Source: Cyanobium sp. ATX 6F1
GTDB taxonomy: Bacteria; Cyanobacteriota; Cyanobacteriia; PCC-6307; Cyanobiaceae
Length of the DNA: 64,000 nucleotides
NCBI RefSeq assembly: GCF_024346315.1
Contig: NZ_JAGQCS010000001.1
Coordinates: 124,001 to 188,000, forward strand
Direction of reading: 5' to 3'
This document shows, piece after piece, positions 30,882 through 41,263 of the stretch. The notes beneath the pieces are model-generated. The model saw nothing but the letters and a program-made list of their open reading frames with translations. It did no database searches and was not told the DNA's origin. Position 1 is the stretch's first letter; the number at the start of each line of letters is the position of its first letter. Position numbers and translations under genes: made by a program.

Positions 30882-32189
30882 ATGACAACGGCGCGAATTC
30901 AAGCAAAGCTTGGTGCAACGACTGAGCACGCCGTCACCATGTCCGCCAACGAACCAGGGGCTCCCTCCTCCCTCTTCCCCCCCCTGGCGGCGCCGACCGT
31001 GCCGGATCTGCCGCCCATTCCCTCCATCCCGGCGATCCCCTCCCCGGCCGCGCCGCTCCCCGAGGCGGTCTCCACTCAGGCCATCACCTCCAGCGAGGAA
31101 GCGTCCAAGGGTCTCGACCTGCCCCCTGAGCCCAGCAACCTGCAGGAGATCGTGCGCATCGCCCACGAACGCAATTTCTCCGACGTCCACCTCGGGGTGG
31201 GGGAAGAACCCCGTTACCGGGTGCGGGGTGACATGCGGCACACCGGCTGGCCTGTGGCTGATCAGGCCACCTTCAACGGCTGGCTTCGGGAGATGCTCAC
31301 TCCGGTGGAAATCGATCGATTCCAGAACGACAAGGAATTTGACGGTTCCTTCGCGTTCCCCTTCGTGCGGGTGCGGATCAACCTGCTGGAAACCCTGCTT
31401 GGGCCGGCGATGGTGCTGCGGCTGATCCCCCAGAAAATCGCCACAATCCAGGACCTCAACCTGCCCGATGTGCTTGAGGAGGTCTGTCAGCGGCCCAAGG
31501 GCCTGGTGCTGGTGACCGGGCCCACCGGTTCGGGCAAGAGCACCACCTTGGCGGCGATGATCGACTGGATCAACCGCAACCAGAAACGTCACATCGTCAC
31601 GATCGAGGATCCGATCGAATTCGTCCACCAGAGCAAGAGCTCCATGGTGCGCCAGCGGGAAGTGGGGCACCACACAAAGCTGTTCCACAATGCCCTTCGG
31701 GCAGTCCTGCGGGAGGATCCCGATGTGATCCTGATCGGTGAAATCAGGGACAGGGAAACACTCACCACCGCCCTTGAAGCCTCCCAGACCGGTCACCTGG
31801 TGTTTGGGACCCTCCACACCAACTCCGCCGTGCGCACGGTGGAACGGGTGCTGGGCATGTACCCCCCTGAAGACCAGGACAATGTGCGCCGCTCCGTCTC
31901 CGAAGCCTTGCTGGCGGTGATTTCCCAGGGGCTGATCAAAACCACTGACGGCAAACGGGCCGCCTTCCACGACATCCTCATCAACACCGATGCCTGCCGG
32001 GATTACATCCAGCAGGCCAAGATGGACGAGGTGGAGCAGATCATGGAGCGCAGTGCCTTCGACGGCATGCAGAGCGCCAACCAGGCGCTGCTGAAACTGG
32101 TGCAAACCGGAAAAGTCGACCCTGAAGACGCCCTGGCCCAGAGCCTCAAACCGAACGAACTGGCCCAGTCACTTCGCGGCCGTCAGTGA
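30882..32189 (+). CDS. pilT: PilT-like type IV pilus retraction ATPase
   Basis: This 435-aa secretion ATPase starts at ATG 30882; ATG 30939 is an alternative. The first about 85 residues are a Pro/Ala-rich linker absent from most PilT. Then come DVHLGVGEEPRYRVRG, Walker A GPTGSGKS (213-220), the Asp box REDPDVILIGEIRD, and the His box TGHLVFGTLHTNSA. The PilT end motif AIRNLIRE reads SANQALLKLVQ here. The expected role is disassembly of pili for twitching or DNA uptake. TAAAGAT upstream could be a -10. Confidence 0.85.
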   Translation: MTTARIQAKLGATTEHAVTMSANEPGAPSSLFPPLAAPTVPDLPPIPSIPAIPSPAAPLPEAVSTQAITSSEEASKGLDLPPEPSNLQEIVRIAHERNFSDVHLGVGEEPRYRVRGDMRHTGWPVADQATFNGWLREMLTPVEIDRFQNDKEFDGSFAFPFVRVRINLLETLLGPAMVLRLIPQKIATIQDLNLPDVLEEVCQRPKGLVLVTGPTGSGKSTTLAAMIDWINRNQKRHIVTIEDPIEFVHQSKSSMVRQREVGHHTKLFHNALRAVLREDPDVILIGEIRDRETLTTALEASQTGHLVFGTLHTNSAVRTVERVLGMYPPEDQDNVRRSVSEALLAVISQGLIKTTDGKRAAFHDILINTDACRDYIQQAKMDEVEQIMERSAFDGMQSANQALLKLVQTGKVDPEDALAQSLKPNELAQSLRGRQ

Positions 32190-32366
32190 GCTGCTCAGCA
32201 GGCGCACCAGCAGCAGCACCCCGATGCCCAACGACAGACCCAGCATCGCCAGCCGGCCATTCCAGATCTCGGCCTGGGGGGTGAATCCCCGCCGCCAGGC
32301 GTTCAGCTCGTCCCGTCCCACGGGAGTGGGGCCCTCGCCGTTCTCACGCATGTCAGCAGGGGCCAT
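32169..32366 (-). CDS. hli: High-light-inducible protein (one-helix LHC-like)
   Basis: This 65-aa protein has the chlorophyll-binding helix FTPQAEIWNGRLAMLGLSLG, with the ExxNGRxAMxG motif at 33-43. HLIPs bind chlorophyll and carotenoid, quench excess energy and protect photosystem and chlorophyll-synthesis complexes. The N-terminus MAPADMRENGEGPTP is disordered. It converges on pilT with a 21-bp 3' overlap. Expression is usually light-stress induced. Confidence 0.94.
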   Translation of the reverse strand: MAPADMRENGEGPTPVGRDELNAWRRGFTPQAEIWNGRLAMLGLSLGIGVLLLVRLLSSSLTAAK

Positions 32367-32391
32367 GGGGCCGGCCGCAGGGTTGGCAGAT

Positions 32392-33468
32392 TCACCCTAA
32401 GGGGATGGGCAAGGAAAGGCCCGTGGGTGGTTCGTAAAGGTCATCGGCCTGCTCCAGGGCCAGCCGCGGGGTCACCCCGAGCTTGAGCGAGCTGCGCGAC
32501 CCGGCCGCCAGCCGCTGGGCCGCCGCCACCCCCACCATGGCCGCGTTGTCGGTGCAGTAGGCCAGGGGGGCCACACGCCAGAGCAGCCCCAGAGCAGCGC
32601 AACGCTTCTCCATCAAGGCGCGCAGGCGCTGGTTGGCCGCCACGCCACCCACCATCACCACGGTGCCGAGGCCCTGGTCGCGGGCACAGCGGCAGCTGCG
32701 TTCCACCAGCACCTCAGCCACCACCTGCTCGAAGCTGGCCGCCAGGTCAGCCACCGGCAGCGGCCCGCCCGCGGCATCCAGCGATTGCACCAGCCGCAGC
32801 ACCGCCGTCTTGAGGCCGCTGAAACTGAAGTCATAGGGATGGAAGCCGCCCTGGGGCAGGGAGACCCTCCCCTTGGGCAGGGGGAAGCGGTGGGGGTCGC
32901 CGCCGGCAGCGGCCGCCTGGATCGCCGGACCACCGGGGTAGCCCAGGCCCAGCAAGCGGGCCACCTTGTCGAAGGCCTCGCCGGCCGCATCATCGCGGCT
33001 GCGGCCCAGGCGCTCGTAGCGACCCGGACCATCGATCCGGATCAGTTCGGTGTGGCCACCGCTCACCAGCAGCACCAGGGCGGGCCCCGGCGGCAGGGGG
33101 TCCCCCAGATGCACGGAGCAGAGGTGGCCCTCCAGGTGATGCACCCCCACAAACGGCAGCCCATGGAGGGCGGCCAGGGTGCGCCCGGTGACCGAACCCA
33201 CCAGCAACGCCCCCACCAGCCCGGGGGCCACCGTGGCGGCGATGCCGTCCAGATCGCCGAAGCCCAGACCGCTCTCGGCCATCACCTGCTCGATCAGCAG
33301 CGGCAGGGCTTCCACATGGCGGCGGGAGGCGATTTCAGGCACCACCCCACCCCAGAGTGCGTGCTCCTCGACCTGAGAAGCGACGGCACTGGCGAGCACC
33401 GTCTGGTCGCGCACGATCGCCGCAGCGGACTCGTCACAACTTGTTTCGACGGCCAGGAGGGTCGGCAT
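32392..33468 (-). CDS. tsaD: tRNA N6-adenosine threonylcarbamoyltransferase TsaD
   Basis: This 358-aa ASKHA protein starts [17 protein letters not shown]. The metal ligands H111 and H115 are in GVHHLEGH, with [10 protein letters not shown] and [12 protein letters not shown] further on. With TsaB, TsaC and TsaE it makes t6A37 in tRNAs that read ANN codons. ATG 33468 lies 76 bp from the divergent psaF start. Confidence 0.95.
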   Translation of the reverse strand: MPTLLAVETSCDESAAAIVRDQTVLASAVASQVEEHALWGGVVPEIASRRHVEALPLLIEQVMAESGLGFGDLDGIAATVAPGLVGALLVGSVTGRTLAALHGLPFVGVHHLEGHLCSVHLGDPLPPGPALVLLVSGGHTELIRIDGPGRYERLGRSRDDAAGEAFDKVARLLGLGYPGGPAIQAAAAGGDPHRFPLPKGRVSLPQGGFHPYDFSFSGLKTAVLRLVQSLDAAGGPLPVADLAASFEQVVAEVLVERSCRCARDQGLGTVVMVGGVAANQRLRALMEKRCAALGLLWRVAPLAYCTDNAAMVGVAAAQRLAAGSRSSLKLGVTPRLALEQADDLYEPPTGLSLPIPLG

Positions 33469-33487
33469 CGGCTCTTGAGATGTCCCC

Positions 33488-33493
33488 TACTGT
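33488..33493 (+). promoter_or_regulatory. Putative -10 element of psaF-psaJ
   Basis: TACTGT lies 51 bp upstream of the psaF ATG in the gap shared with divergent tsaD. No -35 consensus is visible. Confidence 0.35.
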
Positions 33494-33544
33494 CCGCAAG
33501 TGACATCCTGCCTTCCCGCAGGTCTTTCCCCAGCACCGGACACG

Positions 33545-34024
33545 ATGCGCCGTCTCTTTGCTGTTCTGATCTCAGCCTTCCTGATCTTCGGCTTCGCCCC
33601 CGTGGCCCACGCCGATATCGCGGGGCTGACCCCCTGTGCTGAGAGCCCCCGCTTCCAGCAGCGGGCGAGCCAAGCCACCACGGACCAGGCCAAGGCCCGG
33701 TTCTCGAACTACAGCCAGGCCCTCTGTGGCACCGATGGCCTGCCCCACCTGATCGTCGATGGCCGCTTCAGCCATGCCGGTGATTTCCTGATTCCGAGCA
33801 TTGCCTTCCTCTACATCACCGGCACGATCGGCTGGGCCGGCCGCTCCTACCTGATGGCCATCCGCGGCAGCAAGGACGCCACCATGCGGGAAATCCAGAT
33901 CGACATGCCCCTGGCGTTCAAATCCACCCTCTCCGCCGCCGCCTGGCCCCTGGCGGCCTTCAAGGAGTTCGCCGGCGGAAAAATGCTGGAAGACGACTCC
34001 AAAGTCACCGTTTCCCCCCGCTGA
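33545..34024 (+). CDS. psaF: Photosystem I subunit III (PsaF)
   Basis: This 159-aa precursor has a signal peptide ending PVAHA before [14 protein letters not shown]. The lumenal domain carries two cysteines (CAES and ALCGTDG). The membrane segment [23 protein letters not shown] leads into the stromal C-terminus. PsaF is the plastocyanin/cytochrome c6-side subunit of PSI. The frame extends to 33500, but ATG 33545 gives a normal signal peptide. psaJ follows after 11 bp. Confidence 0.96.
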   Translation: MRRLFAVLISAFLIFGFAPVAHADIAGLTPCAESPRFQQRASQATTDQAKARFSNYSQALCGTDGLPHLIVDGRFSHAGDFLIPSIAFLYITGTIGWAGRSYLMAIRGSKDATMREIQIDMPLAFKSTLSAAAWPLAAFKEFAGGKMLEDDSKVTVSPR

Positions 34025-34035
34025 TTACTGGAACC

Positions 34036-34152
34036 ATGAAGAAATTCCTCACCACCGCCCCCGTCGTCGCAGCCGTCTGGTTCACCCTCACGGCCGGAAT
34101 CATGATCGAGTTCAATCGGTTTTTCCCCGATCTGCTCTTCCACCCCCTCTGA
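34036..34152 (+). CDS. psaJ: Photosystem I subunit IX (PsaJ)
   Basis: The 38-aa product is one membrane helix: [20 protein letters not shown], then [17 protein letters not shown]. The family hallmarks FLTTAPV and EFNRFFPD are present. PsaJ binds next to PsaF in PSI. It forms an operon with psaF, closed by a strong terminator 24 bp after its stop. Confidence 0.96.
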   Translation: MKKFLTTAPVVAAVWFTLTAGIMIEFNRFFPDLLFHPL

Positions 34153-34175
34153 GCCGGGAAACCCATCCCTTTCAG

Positions 34176-34197
34176 GCGGCCCAAGGGCCGCTTTTTT
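34176..34197 (+). terminator. Rho-independent terminator of psaF-psaJ
   Basis: GCGGCCC (34176-34182) and GGGCCGC (34185-34191) form a strong stem with a tight loop, directly followed by six T residues. Confidence 0.9.
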
Positions 34198-34235
34198 ATG
34201 GGCTGACCACCCGCCGCCATCCCGACCAGCCCCCC

Positions 34236-34841
34236 TCAGGCACTGGGGGCAACCGCCGGCTCTGCGCCAAGGCCCATCAACGCCTCCAGTTGGAGCAGGG
34301 CCTGATCGAGATCTCCGTTCACCAGCACCGCATCGAACTCCGCCTCGGCCTCCAGCTCCACCCGCGCCCGCTGCAGCCGCCGGGCGATCGCCTCCTCGCT
34401 GTCGGTGCCGCGACCGCGGATGCGCCGCTCCAACTCCTCGAAGGAAGGGGGTTTGAGGAAGATCTGAAAGCCCTCGGGAAAGCTGCGCCGCACCTGGCGC
34501 GCCCCCTCCAGCTCGATCTCCAGCAGCACCGGATGTCCTGCGGCCAGGTGGCGCTCCACAGGTTCGCGCGGCGTTCCATAGCGATGGCCGGCGAATTCGG
34601 CCCACTCCAGCAGTCCCCCCGCCTCCAGCTGACGGTCGAAGCGTTCGCGGCTGAGGAAGAAGTAGTGCTCCCCGTCCACCTCCCCGGCGCGGGGCGAGCG
34701 TGTGGTGGCCGACACCGACAGCCAGATGCGGGGATGGCGCCGCAACAAGGCCGCCACCAGAGTGCCCTTGCCGACACCGCTCGGTCCGGTGATCAGCGTG
34801 AGCCGCCCGGCGGAGGAAGGGGAAGCCATCATCGGAAACAC
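34236..34841 (-). CDS. gmk: Guanylate kinase
   Basis: This 201-aa enzyme has P-loop [10 protein letters not shown], the GMP-binding block [18 protein letters not shown], and [13 protein letters not shown]. It phosphorylates GMP to GDP. Two ATGs stand at the start ([14 protein letters not shown]); the outer one is given, and the inner ones would remove a few residues. It is divergent from the RqcH gene by 23 bp. Confidence 0.94.
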   Translation of the reverse strand: MFPMMASPSSAGRLTLITGPSGVGKGTLVAALLRRHPRIWLSVSATTRSPRAGEVDGEHYFFLSRERFDRQLEAGGLLEWAEFAGHRYGTPREPVERHLAAGHPVLLEIELEGARQVRRSFPEGFQIFLKPPSFEELERRIRGRGTDSEEAIARRLQRARVELEAEAEFDAVLVNGDLDQALLQLEALMGLGAEPAVAPSA

Positions 34842-34864
34842 CGCCTGCCAGCAGAGTAGGGGCC

Positions 34865-36664
34865 ATGACCGCGCCTGAGACAGCCGCTGGAACCACCAGC
34901 CGAGCGAGCCCGCAACGCCTTCCCCTTCAGGCCCTCGATGTGACCAGCCTCAAGGCGGTGTTGGCGGAATGGCGGCCCACCCTGCTGCCCTGCCGCTTCG
35001 AGAAGGCCCAGCAGAGCGCCCCCCACACCCTGCAACTGGGGCTGCGGGCGCTGGATCGACGTGTCTGGCTGGAGATCAGCTGGCAGGCGGAGGCACCGCG
35101 GTTGCTGGCGATCGAGCCGCCCCCCCGCATCGGTGCGGGCAGCACCCTGGCCCAGCAACTGCAACACGGCCTGGCCGGTCTGGCCCTGGTGGAGCTGGAG
35201 CAACGGGGCTGGGAACGGGTGGTGGAACTGCGCTTCGCCCGCCGCCCAGGCGATCCGATCAGCCGCACCCTGGTGGTGGAACTGATGGGCCGCCACAGCA
35301 ACGTGTTCCTGCTCGATGAGCAGCAACGGGTGATCACCCTGGCCCGTCAGGTCAAGGAGCAGCACTCACGGCTGCGGCCGATCGGCACCGGCGATGCCTA
35401 CGGTCCGCCACCGTCCCTGCAGGGGCACAGCCCCTCGCTCGAGGAGCCCTTCCCTCGCTGGAGGGGGCGCCTCAGCCTGGTGCCCATGACCCTGGGCCAG
35501 GCCCTGCGGGAGGCCTATCAGGGGATCAGTCCCGCCCTGGCTCTGCAACTGGCGGGAGATCAGCCGGAGGTCTCGAGAGCCCTGCTGGAGCAACCGGTGG
35601 CCGCCCTGGACGAGCCGCAATGGGAGCAACTCTGGCGCCGCTGGCAGCGTTGGCTGCGGGCCGTGGCCACTGGCGATTTCCAGTTCACCCCCGGCGGCGC
35701 CTGCGCCTTCCGCTGCTGGAAAGAGGCCGGTGCAGCGACCAGCGACTGCGAGGCCCACCCAGCTGGGCTGCCCATCAACGGAGCCCTCAGCCGGTATTAC
35801 AGCGGCGAGCTGAACCGCCGGCTGCTGGCCGAGCGCCAGGGCGGCCTGCGCCAGCGGGGAAACCAGGCGATCGAGCGGGAGCGGCGCTTGCTGCAGCAGC
35901 AAGAGCAGCTGCTCGCACGGGTGGAGGACAGCGATGGGCTGCAGGAACGCGCCCACGCCCTGCTCAGTGGCCAGGCCCCGCGCCGGGAGCAGATCGATGA
36001 GGCCCAGCGGCTCTACCGCCAGGCCCGCAAGCTGCGGCGCTCGCAGGCGGCGATCACCCCGCGGATCGCCCACCATCGAGAGCGGCTCGAACGACTGGAG
36101 GCCAGCCTCACCTTCATGGAGCAGGCCGACGACCTGGCCCAGCTGGAGACCCTGGAGGCCGAACTGCAGGAGCTCAGCGCCGAGGGCCGGAAACCGAAAC
36201 GCCCCCTGGGCGGAGGCGCCAACAGCGCGCCGGTCCCACCGCAACCCCTGGAGCTGCGCAGTGGAGGTGGCCTGAGGGTGCAGGTGGGCCGCAACCACCG
36301 CCAGAACGAGTGGATCAGCCTGCGCCAGGCCCGCCGCGGGGATCTCTGGTTCCACGCCCAGGAATGCCCGGGCAGTCACGTGGTGCTCAAGAGCTCGGAG
36401 GCGCCGGCCCAGGACGACGACCTCCAGCTGGCGGCCGATCTGGCCGCCCACTTCAGCCGGGCCCGGGGCAATGGACGGGTGGCGGTGGTGATGGTGCCCA
36501 CCGATCAGTTGCAGCGCATCCCCGGTGCGGGGGCCGGCACCGTGCGCCACCGGGGTGGCGAACAGCTCTGGGCCGATCCAGGCCGCGCCGCAGCCTGGCT
36601 GAGCCGCCCGGCAGGCGGATCAGGAGCGCCGGTCCCTAGCCTCGAACCAGCGCAGCGGCCATGA
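34865..36664 (+). CDS. rqcH: NFACT family protein, RqcH/Rqc2-like
   Basis: This 599-aa protein has an NFACT-N domain ([15 protein letters not shown] to [16 protein letters not shown]), a middle helix-hairpin-helix and coiled-coil section (about 200-430), and an NFACT-R domain ([35 protein letters not shown]). RqcH binds obstructed 50S-peptidyl-tRNA complexes and adds alanine tails that target stalled chains for degradation. The C-terminus is followed by a Gly/Pro tail. TAGGGG sits 3 bp before the ATG, hinting at a nearly leaderless mRNA. It overlaps tatC by ATGA. Confidence 0.88.
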   Translation: MTAPETAAGTTSRASPQRLPLQALDVTSLKAVLAEWRPTLLPCRFEKAQQSAPHTLQLGLRALDRRVWLEISWQAEAPRLLAIEPPPRIGAGSTLAQQLQHGLAGLALVELEQRGWERVVELRFARRPGDPISRTLVVELMGRHSNVFLLDEQQRVITLARQVKEQHSRLRPIGTGDAYGPPPSLQGHSPSLEEPFPRWRGRLSLVPMTLGQALREAYQGISPALALQLAGDQPEVSRALLEQPVAALDEPQWEQLWRRWQRWLRAVATGDFQFTPGGACAFRCWKEAGAATSDCEAHPAGLPINGALSRYYSGELNRRLLAERQGGLRQRGNQAIERERRLLQQQEQLLARVEDSDGLQERAHALLSGQAPRREQIDEAQRLYRQARKLRRSQAAITPRIAHHRERLERLEASLTFMEQADDLAQLETLEAELQELSAEGRKPKRPLGGGANSAPVPPQPLELRSGGGLRVQVGRNHRQNEWISLRQARRGDLWFHAQECPGSHVVLKSSEAPAQDDDLQLAADLAAHFSRARGNGRVAVVMVPTDQLQRIPGAGAGTVRHRGGEQLWADPGRAAAWLSRPAGGSGAPVPSLEPAQRP

Positions 36665-37548
36665 GTCCCAACGATTCCCCACCGGGCCAGCCGCCCGCAC
36701 CGATTCGAGTCACCCCCATCAACGCCGCAGGCCGCTGGTTAGCGAAAACGGCCCCGGGGGGGGATCCAGGCGACTTCCCGGCGGAGGTGGAGATGAGCCT
36801 GGTCGATCACCTCGAGGAACTGCGCCAGCGGGTGTTGCAGAGCCTGCTGGCTGTGGTGGTGGCCGCCGCCGCCTGCCTGGTCCTGGTCAAACCCCTGGTT
36901 CGCCTGCTGGAGGTGCCCGCCGAGGGCATGCGCTTCCTGCAGCTGGCTCCCGGGGAGTTCCTGTTCGTGTCGCTCAAGGTGGCGGGCTATGCCGGCCTCA
37001 CCCTGGCACTGCCGTTCATCCTGTATCAGGGCTTGGCCTTCGTGCTCCCTGGCCTCACCCGACGGGAACGGCGGCTGGTGGCGCCGGCGGTGGCTGGATC
37101 GGCCGTGCTGTTTCTGGGGGGCCTGGCCTTCGCCTGGTGGGCCCTGGTGCCGGCGGCCCTGCGCTTTCTGGTGAGCTACGGCGCCGATGTGGTCGAGCCG
37201 ATCTGGTCGATCGAGCGCTACCTGGATTTCGTCCTGCTGCTGATGGTGGCCACGGGTCTGGCCTTCCAGTTGCCCGTGCTGCAGCTGCTGCTCGGGGCCT
37301 TCGGCCTGCTGCGGGCTGAAACGATGCTGGCGGCGTGGCGCTGGGTGGTGCTGGCGGCGGCCCTGGCGGGGGCCGTGCTCACCCCCTCCACCGATCCGGT
37401 GACGATGCTGCTGCTTACCGGGGCGATCACCGCCCTCTACCTGGTGGGGGTGGCACTCGTTGCCCTGGTGCAATCGGTGCGAACCGAAGCCGGCACGGCC
37501 GGCGACGGCGTGCACGAGGCTGCGGATGGGGCCCCGGGCGAGAGCTAG
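36661..37548 (+). CDS. tatC: Sec-independent protein translocase TatC
   Basis: This 295-aa protein has six membrane helices. The N-terminal signature is MSLVDHLEELRQRVLQSLLA after a 45-residue extension. Further on come GEFLFVSLKVAGYAGLTLALP, LTRRERR and ATGLAFQLPVL. TatC is the receptor for twin-arginine signals. One likely client, the RRQLL lipoprotein at 62947-63981, is in this window. Rieske (petC) also carries a GRRQFMN twin-arginine motif. The 3' end overlaps the DUF3067 gene by 4 bp. Confidence 0.95.
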   Translation: MSPNDSPPGQPPAPIRVTPINAAGRWLAKTAPGGDPGDFPAEVEMSLVDHLEELRQRVLQSLLAVVVAAAACLVLVKPLVRLLEVPAEGMRFLQLAPGEFLFVSLKVAGYAGLTLALPFILYQGLAFVLPGLTRRERRLVAPAVAGSAVLFLGGLAFAWWALVPAALRFLVSYGADVVEPIWSIERYLDFVLLLMVATGLAFQLPVLQLLLGAFGLLRAETMLAAWRWVVLAAALAGAVLTPSTDPVTMLLLTGAITALYLVGVALVALVQSVRTEAGTAGDGVHEAADGAPGES

Positions 37549-37889
37549 AGCAGGAACTCCTTTCCCCGACCGCCCGTCTCCAGTGCCAGGCCCATGGCCT
37601 TGCCCAGCCGTGGGCGCTCAGCCGTGGTGAGCAGCCACTCACGCACCTGGCCGGCCACCCCCAGTTCGTTGAGCAGCGCGATCAGTTCCCCGATGTGTGC
37701 GGCGTAGGCCTCCGCGTCCAGGGGGAACGACTGCTGCTCCAGGTAGGCCCACATCACCTGCAGATAGAGCCGGCCCCGGCGCTGCACCAGCTGCATGTCG
37801 TAGGAGGCGCGCCAACGGGAGCGCAGCACTCCGAGCACCTCCTCAAGGCCGAGGGGCGGGGCGGGCTCCACATCGGGAGGCTCGGGCAC
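37545..37889 (-). CDS. DUF3067 family protein
   Basis: This is about 114 aa. The core block [20 protein letters not shown], with following [14 protein letters not shown], and the end [20 protein letters not shown] are typical of DUF3067, a cyanobacterial and plastid family of unknown function. The start is uncertain: GTG 37889 is preferred over GTG 37871. The longer frame up to 37994 runs through the petC promoter and is Cys-rich, so unlikely. Confidence 0.75.
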   Translation of the reverse strand: MPEPPDVEPAPPLGLEEVLGVLRSRWRASYDMQLVQRRGRLYLQVMWAYLEQQSFPLDAEAYAAHIGELIALLNELGVAGQVREWLLTTAERPRLGKAMGLALETGGRGKEFLL

Positions 37890-37974
37890 GGGAAAGGGTC
37901 GGGTTGCGCAACAGCATGTTGCAGCAATCCACCATGGCCCCGCCGCCACAAACGGTGATGGGCAGGGCAGCGTC

Positions 37975-37980
37975 CATAAT
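37975..37980 (+). promoter_or_regulatory. Putative -10 element of petC-petA
   Basis: CATAAT is the best -10 in the gap and lies 37 bp before the petC ATG, placing transcription start near 37987. Confidence 0.45.
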
Positions 37981-38016
37981 GGGCGGCACGTCACGTCGGC
38001 TCACTGGACCGCTCCT

Positions 38017-38553
38017 ATGACTCAGATCCCAGCGAGCGATGTCCCCGGAATGGGTCGGCGGCAGTTCATGAATCTGCTCACCTTCGGATCGGTCACGGGC
38101 GTCGCCCTGGGGGCCCTCTATCCGGTGGTCAACTACTTCATTCCCCCCAAGGCGGTGGGCGGCTCCGGCGGGGTGAGCGCCAAGGACGAACTGGGCAATT
38201 CCGTCACCGCCAGCGGCTGGCTTTCCACCCACAACGAAGGCGACCGCAGCCTGGTGCAGGGCCTCAAGGGTGACCCCACCTACCTGACCGTGGAAGGGCC
38301 CGATGCGATTGGCAGCTACGGCATCAACGCGATCTGCACCCACCTGGGCTGCGTGGTGCCCTGGAACAGCGGCGCCAACAAGTTCATGTGCCCCTGCCAC
38401 GGCAGCCAGTACGACGCCACCGGCAAGGTGGTGCGCGGCCCCGCGCCCCTTTCCCTGGCCCTGGCCCAGGTGAGCGTCGAGAACGACAACGTGTTCCTCA
38501 GCCCTTGGACGGACACCGATTTCCGCAACGGTGAGCAGCCCTGGTGGGCCTGA
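38017..38553 (+). CDS. petC: Cytochrome b6f Rieske iron-sulfur protein
   Basis: This 178-aa protein has an uncleaved N-terminal anchor preceded by a twin-arginine-like motif ([13 protein letters not shown]). The 2Fe-2S ligands are C107 and H109 in CTHLGC and C125 and H128 in CPCH; C112 and C127 form the disulfide. It passes electrons from plastoquinol to cytochrome f. It forms the conserved petC-petA operon. Confidence 0.97.
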   Translation: MTQIPASDVPGMGRRQFMNLLTFGSVTGVALGALYPVVNYFIPPKAVGGSGGVSAKDELGNSVTASGWLSTHNEGDRSLVQGLKGDPTYLTVEGPDAIGSYGINAICTHLGCVVPWNSGANKFMCPCHGSQYDATGKVVRGPAPLSLALAQVSVENDNVFLSPWTDTDFRNGEQPWWA

Positions 38554-38600
38554 ATCCGCTGAGCCTTCTTCCCCCCTCCCGTCGCCTGCCCGTCCGTCCC

Positions 38601-39536
38601 ATGCGCCGCTCCCTCACCCTCCTGCTGACCACCCTGCTGACCTTCGGCGTTCTGCTGATCGCCCCCCAGAGCAGCTGGGCCTATCCCTTCTGGGCCCAAC
38701 AGAACTACGAGAATCCCCGCGAAGCCACCGGCAAACTGGTGTGCGCCAACTGCCACCTGGCCAAGAAGCCCACCCACGTGGAAGTGCCCCAGGCGGTCTT
38801 CCCCGACACGGTCTTCAAGGCCACCGTCGAGATCCCCTACGACACCAGCGTGCAGCAGGTGGGCGGTGACGGCAGCCGCACCGGCCTGAACGTGGGGGCG
38901 GTGGTGATCCTTCCAGACGGTTTCACCCTCGCGCCCCCCGAGCGCCTCAGCGAGGAGCTCAAGCAGGAAACCGAAGGCGTCTACTACACCCAATACAGCG
39001 ATGCCTACCCCAACATCCTGCTGGTGGGCCCACTCCCCGGTGACCAGCACCAGGAGATCGTCTTCCCGATCCTTTCGCCTGATCCCGCCACCGACAGCGG
39101 CATTCACTTCGGCAAATACTCGATCAATGTGGGCGGCAACCGGGGCCGGGGCCAGGTGACCCCCACCGGTGAGAAGTCCAACAACACCGTCTACACCGCC
39201 CCCGCTGCGGGCCGGGTGGCCAGCATCACCCCCGGCGAGAACGGCGCCACCGCTGTGACGATCACCACCGCCGATGGGGCCAGCGTCAGCGAAACCATCC
39301 CCGCCGGCCCCACCCTGCTGGTGGCCGTGGGTGATCAGCTGGCCGCCGGAGCCCCGCTCACCGACGACCCCAACGTCGGCGGTTTCGGTCAGTTGGACAC
39401 CGAAATCGTGCTGCAGAACCCCGTCAGGATCTATGGCCTGCTCGCCTTCTTCGCCGCCGTCACCCTGGCCCAGATCATGCTGGTGCTCAAGAAGAAGCAG
39501 TTCGAGAAAGTCCAGGCCGCCGAGGGGCTGATCTGA
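38601..39536 (+). CDS. petA: Cytochrome f
   Basis: This 311-aa precursor has signal peptide [20 protein letters not shown] ending SSWA. The mature protein starts [20 protein letters not shown]; its first residue Tyr28 is the axial heme ligand. Heme binds at CANCH (C48, C51, H52). The C-terminal anchor is [24 protein letters not shown] at 38544 inside petC is an alternative start, but ATG 38601 gives the normal signal peptide. Confidence 0.97.
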   Translation: MRRSLTLLLTTLLTFGVLLIAPQSSWAYPFWAQQNYENPREATGKLVCANCHLAKKPTHVEVPQAVFPDTVFKATVEIPYDTSVQQVGGDGSRTGLNVGAVVILPDGFTLAPPERLSEELKQETEGVYYTQYSDAYPNILLVGPLPGDQHQEIVFPILSPDPATDSGIHFGKYSINVGGNRGRGQVTPTGEKSNNTVYTAPAAGRVASITPGENGATAVTITTADGASVSETIPAGPTLLVAVGDQLAAGAPLTDDPNVGGFGQLDTEIVLQNPVRIYGLLAFFAAVTLAQIMLVLKKKQFEKVQAAEGLI

Positions 39537-39602
39537 TTCACCGCCGCGCCTGAGCTCATCCCTCTTCCAGCCCTGACCCTTCCTGCGCCGTCCGCCCTGG
39601 CC

Positions 39603-40466
39603 GTGTTCAGTTCACCCGGGCCCCTGCTGTTTCAGCTGGGGCCCTTCTCCCTGCGCTGGTATGGGTTGCTGATCGCCCTGGCGGTGCTGATGGGCCTGGC
39701 CCTGGCCACCCGCCTGGGTCGCAGGAGGGCCATCGATGCGGGCCTGATCGCCGACCTGCTGCCGATCCTGGTGCTGGCAGCAGTGATCAGTGCCCGGATC
39801 TACTACGTGGCCTTTGAGTGGCGCCAGTATTCCCTCAACTGGCTCGATGCCCTCAAGGTCTGGCAAGGGGGCATCGCCATCCATGGGGCGTTGATCGGCG
39901 GCTCCCTGGCGGTGATCCTGTTCTGCCGCTGGCGCAGGCAACCCTTCTGGGCCCTGCTGGATGTGCTCGTGCCCTCGGTGGCCCTGGGCCAGGCGATCGG
40001 CCGCTGGGGCAATTTCTTCAATTCCGAGGCCTTCGGCGTGCCCACCGATCTGCCCTGGGCCCTCACCATCCCCCTGGCGAACCGACCCACGGCCTTCCTG
40101 GGCCAGAGCAGCTTCCACCCCACGTTCCTCTACGAATCGCTCTGGAACCTGGGGGTGCTCACCCTGCTGCTGCTGCTGTTCCAGCGCGCCAGCCAAGGCA
40201 AGCTCGTTCTGCCCGATGGCGCCCTCAGCTGCGTCTACCTGATCGCCTACAGCGCCGGTCGATTCTGGATCGAAGGGTTGCGGATCGACCCCCTCTGCCT
40301 GCTGGGCCAACCGCCGTTCTGTGAAGGTGGGTTACGCATGGCCCAGCTGATGAGCTTGATTTTGATCGCCATCGGCGGCTTCGGCCTCTGGTGGCTCTAC
40401 GGCCGCCGGCGGGCCCTGCCCGACCCCAGCGGTGTGTCCACCCACGTCAACGGCACGGCCCCTTGA
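39603..40466 (+). CDS. lgt: Prolipoprotein diacylglyceryl transferase
   Basis: This 287-aa protein has seven membrane helices and the Lgt signature [15 protein letters not shown] near residue 135. It also has [15 protein letters not shown] at the start, and HGALIGG and [11 protein letters not shown] later. It transfers diacylglycerol to lipobox cysteines such as those at 18087-19679 and 62947-63981 here. The start is GTG. The stop overlaps the cobM TTG start. Confidence 0.94.
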   Translation: MFSSPGPLLFQLGPFSLRWYGLLIALAVLMGLALATRLGRRRAIDAGLIADLLPILVLAAVISARIYYVAFEWRQYSLNWLDALKVWQGGIAIHGALIGGSLAVILFCRWRRQPFWALLDVLVPSVALGQAIGRWGNFFNSEAFGVPTDLPWALTIPLANRPTAFLGQSSFHPTFLYESLWNLGVLTLLLLLFQRASQGKLVLPDGALSCVYLIAYSAGRFWIEGLRIDPLCLLGQPPFCEGGLRMAQLMSLILIAIGGFGLWWLYGRRRALPDPSGVSTHVNGTAP

Positions 40467-41263
40467 GCCTTCCACCTGCAGGGCCCGTGGCCCCCACCGT
40501 CAAGATCGTCGGCGCCGGCCCCGGCGCCCCCGATCTGCTCACCCTGAGGGCCGCCCGCGCGATCGAGCAGGCCGATGTGCTGGTCTGGACCGACTCCCTG
40601 GTGTCGCCCCAGATCGCCGCCCTGGCCCCAGCGGGCTGTGAATCGATCCGCACCAGCACCCTCACCTTGGAGGAGGTGATGGCCGTGGTGAGCGCGCGGG
40701 CCCGCGCCGGCCTCCATGTGGTGCGGCTGCACGATGGCGACCCTTGCCTCTACGGCGCCCTGGCCGAGCAGATCTGCCGGCTGGCCGATGCCGGGCTGGA
40801 GCTGGAGGTGGTGCCGGGGTTGAGCGCCTACCAGGCCACCGCCGCCGCCCTGCAGAGCGAATTGACGATCCCGGGGCTGGTTCAGACGATCGTGCTCAGC
40901 CGGGCGGGAGGCCGCACCGGTGTGCCCGAACGGGAATCCCTGGGGCGGCTGGCGGCCCTGCGGGCCTCCCTCTGCCTCTACCTCAGTGCCCGCCATGTGG
41001 AGGAGGTGCAGGCTGCCCTGCTGGAGCATTACCCCGCCGACACCCCCGTGGCAATCGGCTACCGGGTCAGCTGGCCCGACCAGTGGCTGCAGGTGGTGCC
41101 CCTGGAGCGAATGGCGGCCGTCAGCCTCGAACGCAATCTGATCCGCACCACCCTCTTCGTGGTCAGCCCCGCCCTGCGCTCACCGGCGGACGCCCGCTCG
41201 AAGCTTTATTCCGCCAGCCACGATCACCTGTTCAGGGCCGCCGCCGCCTCCAGTCCGGCCTGA
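40463..41263 (+). CDS. cobM: Precorrin-4 C11-methyltransferase
   Basis: This 266-aa SAM-dependent tetrapyrrole methylase has [22 protein letters not shown] at the start, [15 protein letters not shown], the [20 protein letters not shown] block diagnostic for CobM/CbiF, and [11 protein letters not shown]. It methylates C11 in cobalamin synthesis. TTG 40463 overlaps the lgt stop (TTGA). GTG 40487 is an alternative. Its last 40 bp overlap convergent mqo. Confidence 0.92.
   Translation: MSLPPAGPVAPTVKIVGAGPGAPDLLTLRAARAIEQADVLVWTDSLVSPQIAALAPAGCESIRTSTLTLEEVMAVVSARARAGLHVVRLHDGDPCLYGALAEQICRLADAGLELEVVPGLSAYQATAAALQSELTIPGLVQTIVLSRAGGRTGVPERESLGRLAALRASLCLYLSARHVEEVQAALLEHYPADTPVAIGYRVSWPDQWLQVVPLERMAAVSLERNLIRTTLFVVSPALRSPADARSKLYSASHDHLFRAAAASSPA

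Noticed and set aside
37890-37994. N-terminal extension of the DUF3067 frame
   Set aside because: The added residues are Cys/Trp/Pro-rich and run over the petC promoter. The family core begins later, so a GTG near 37889 is preferred.
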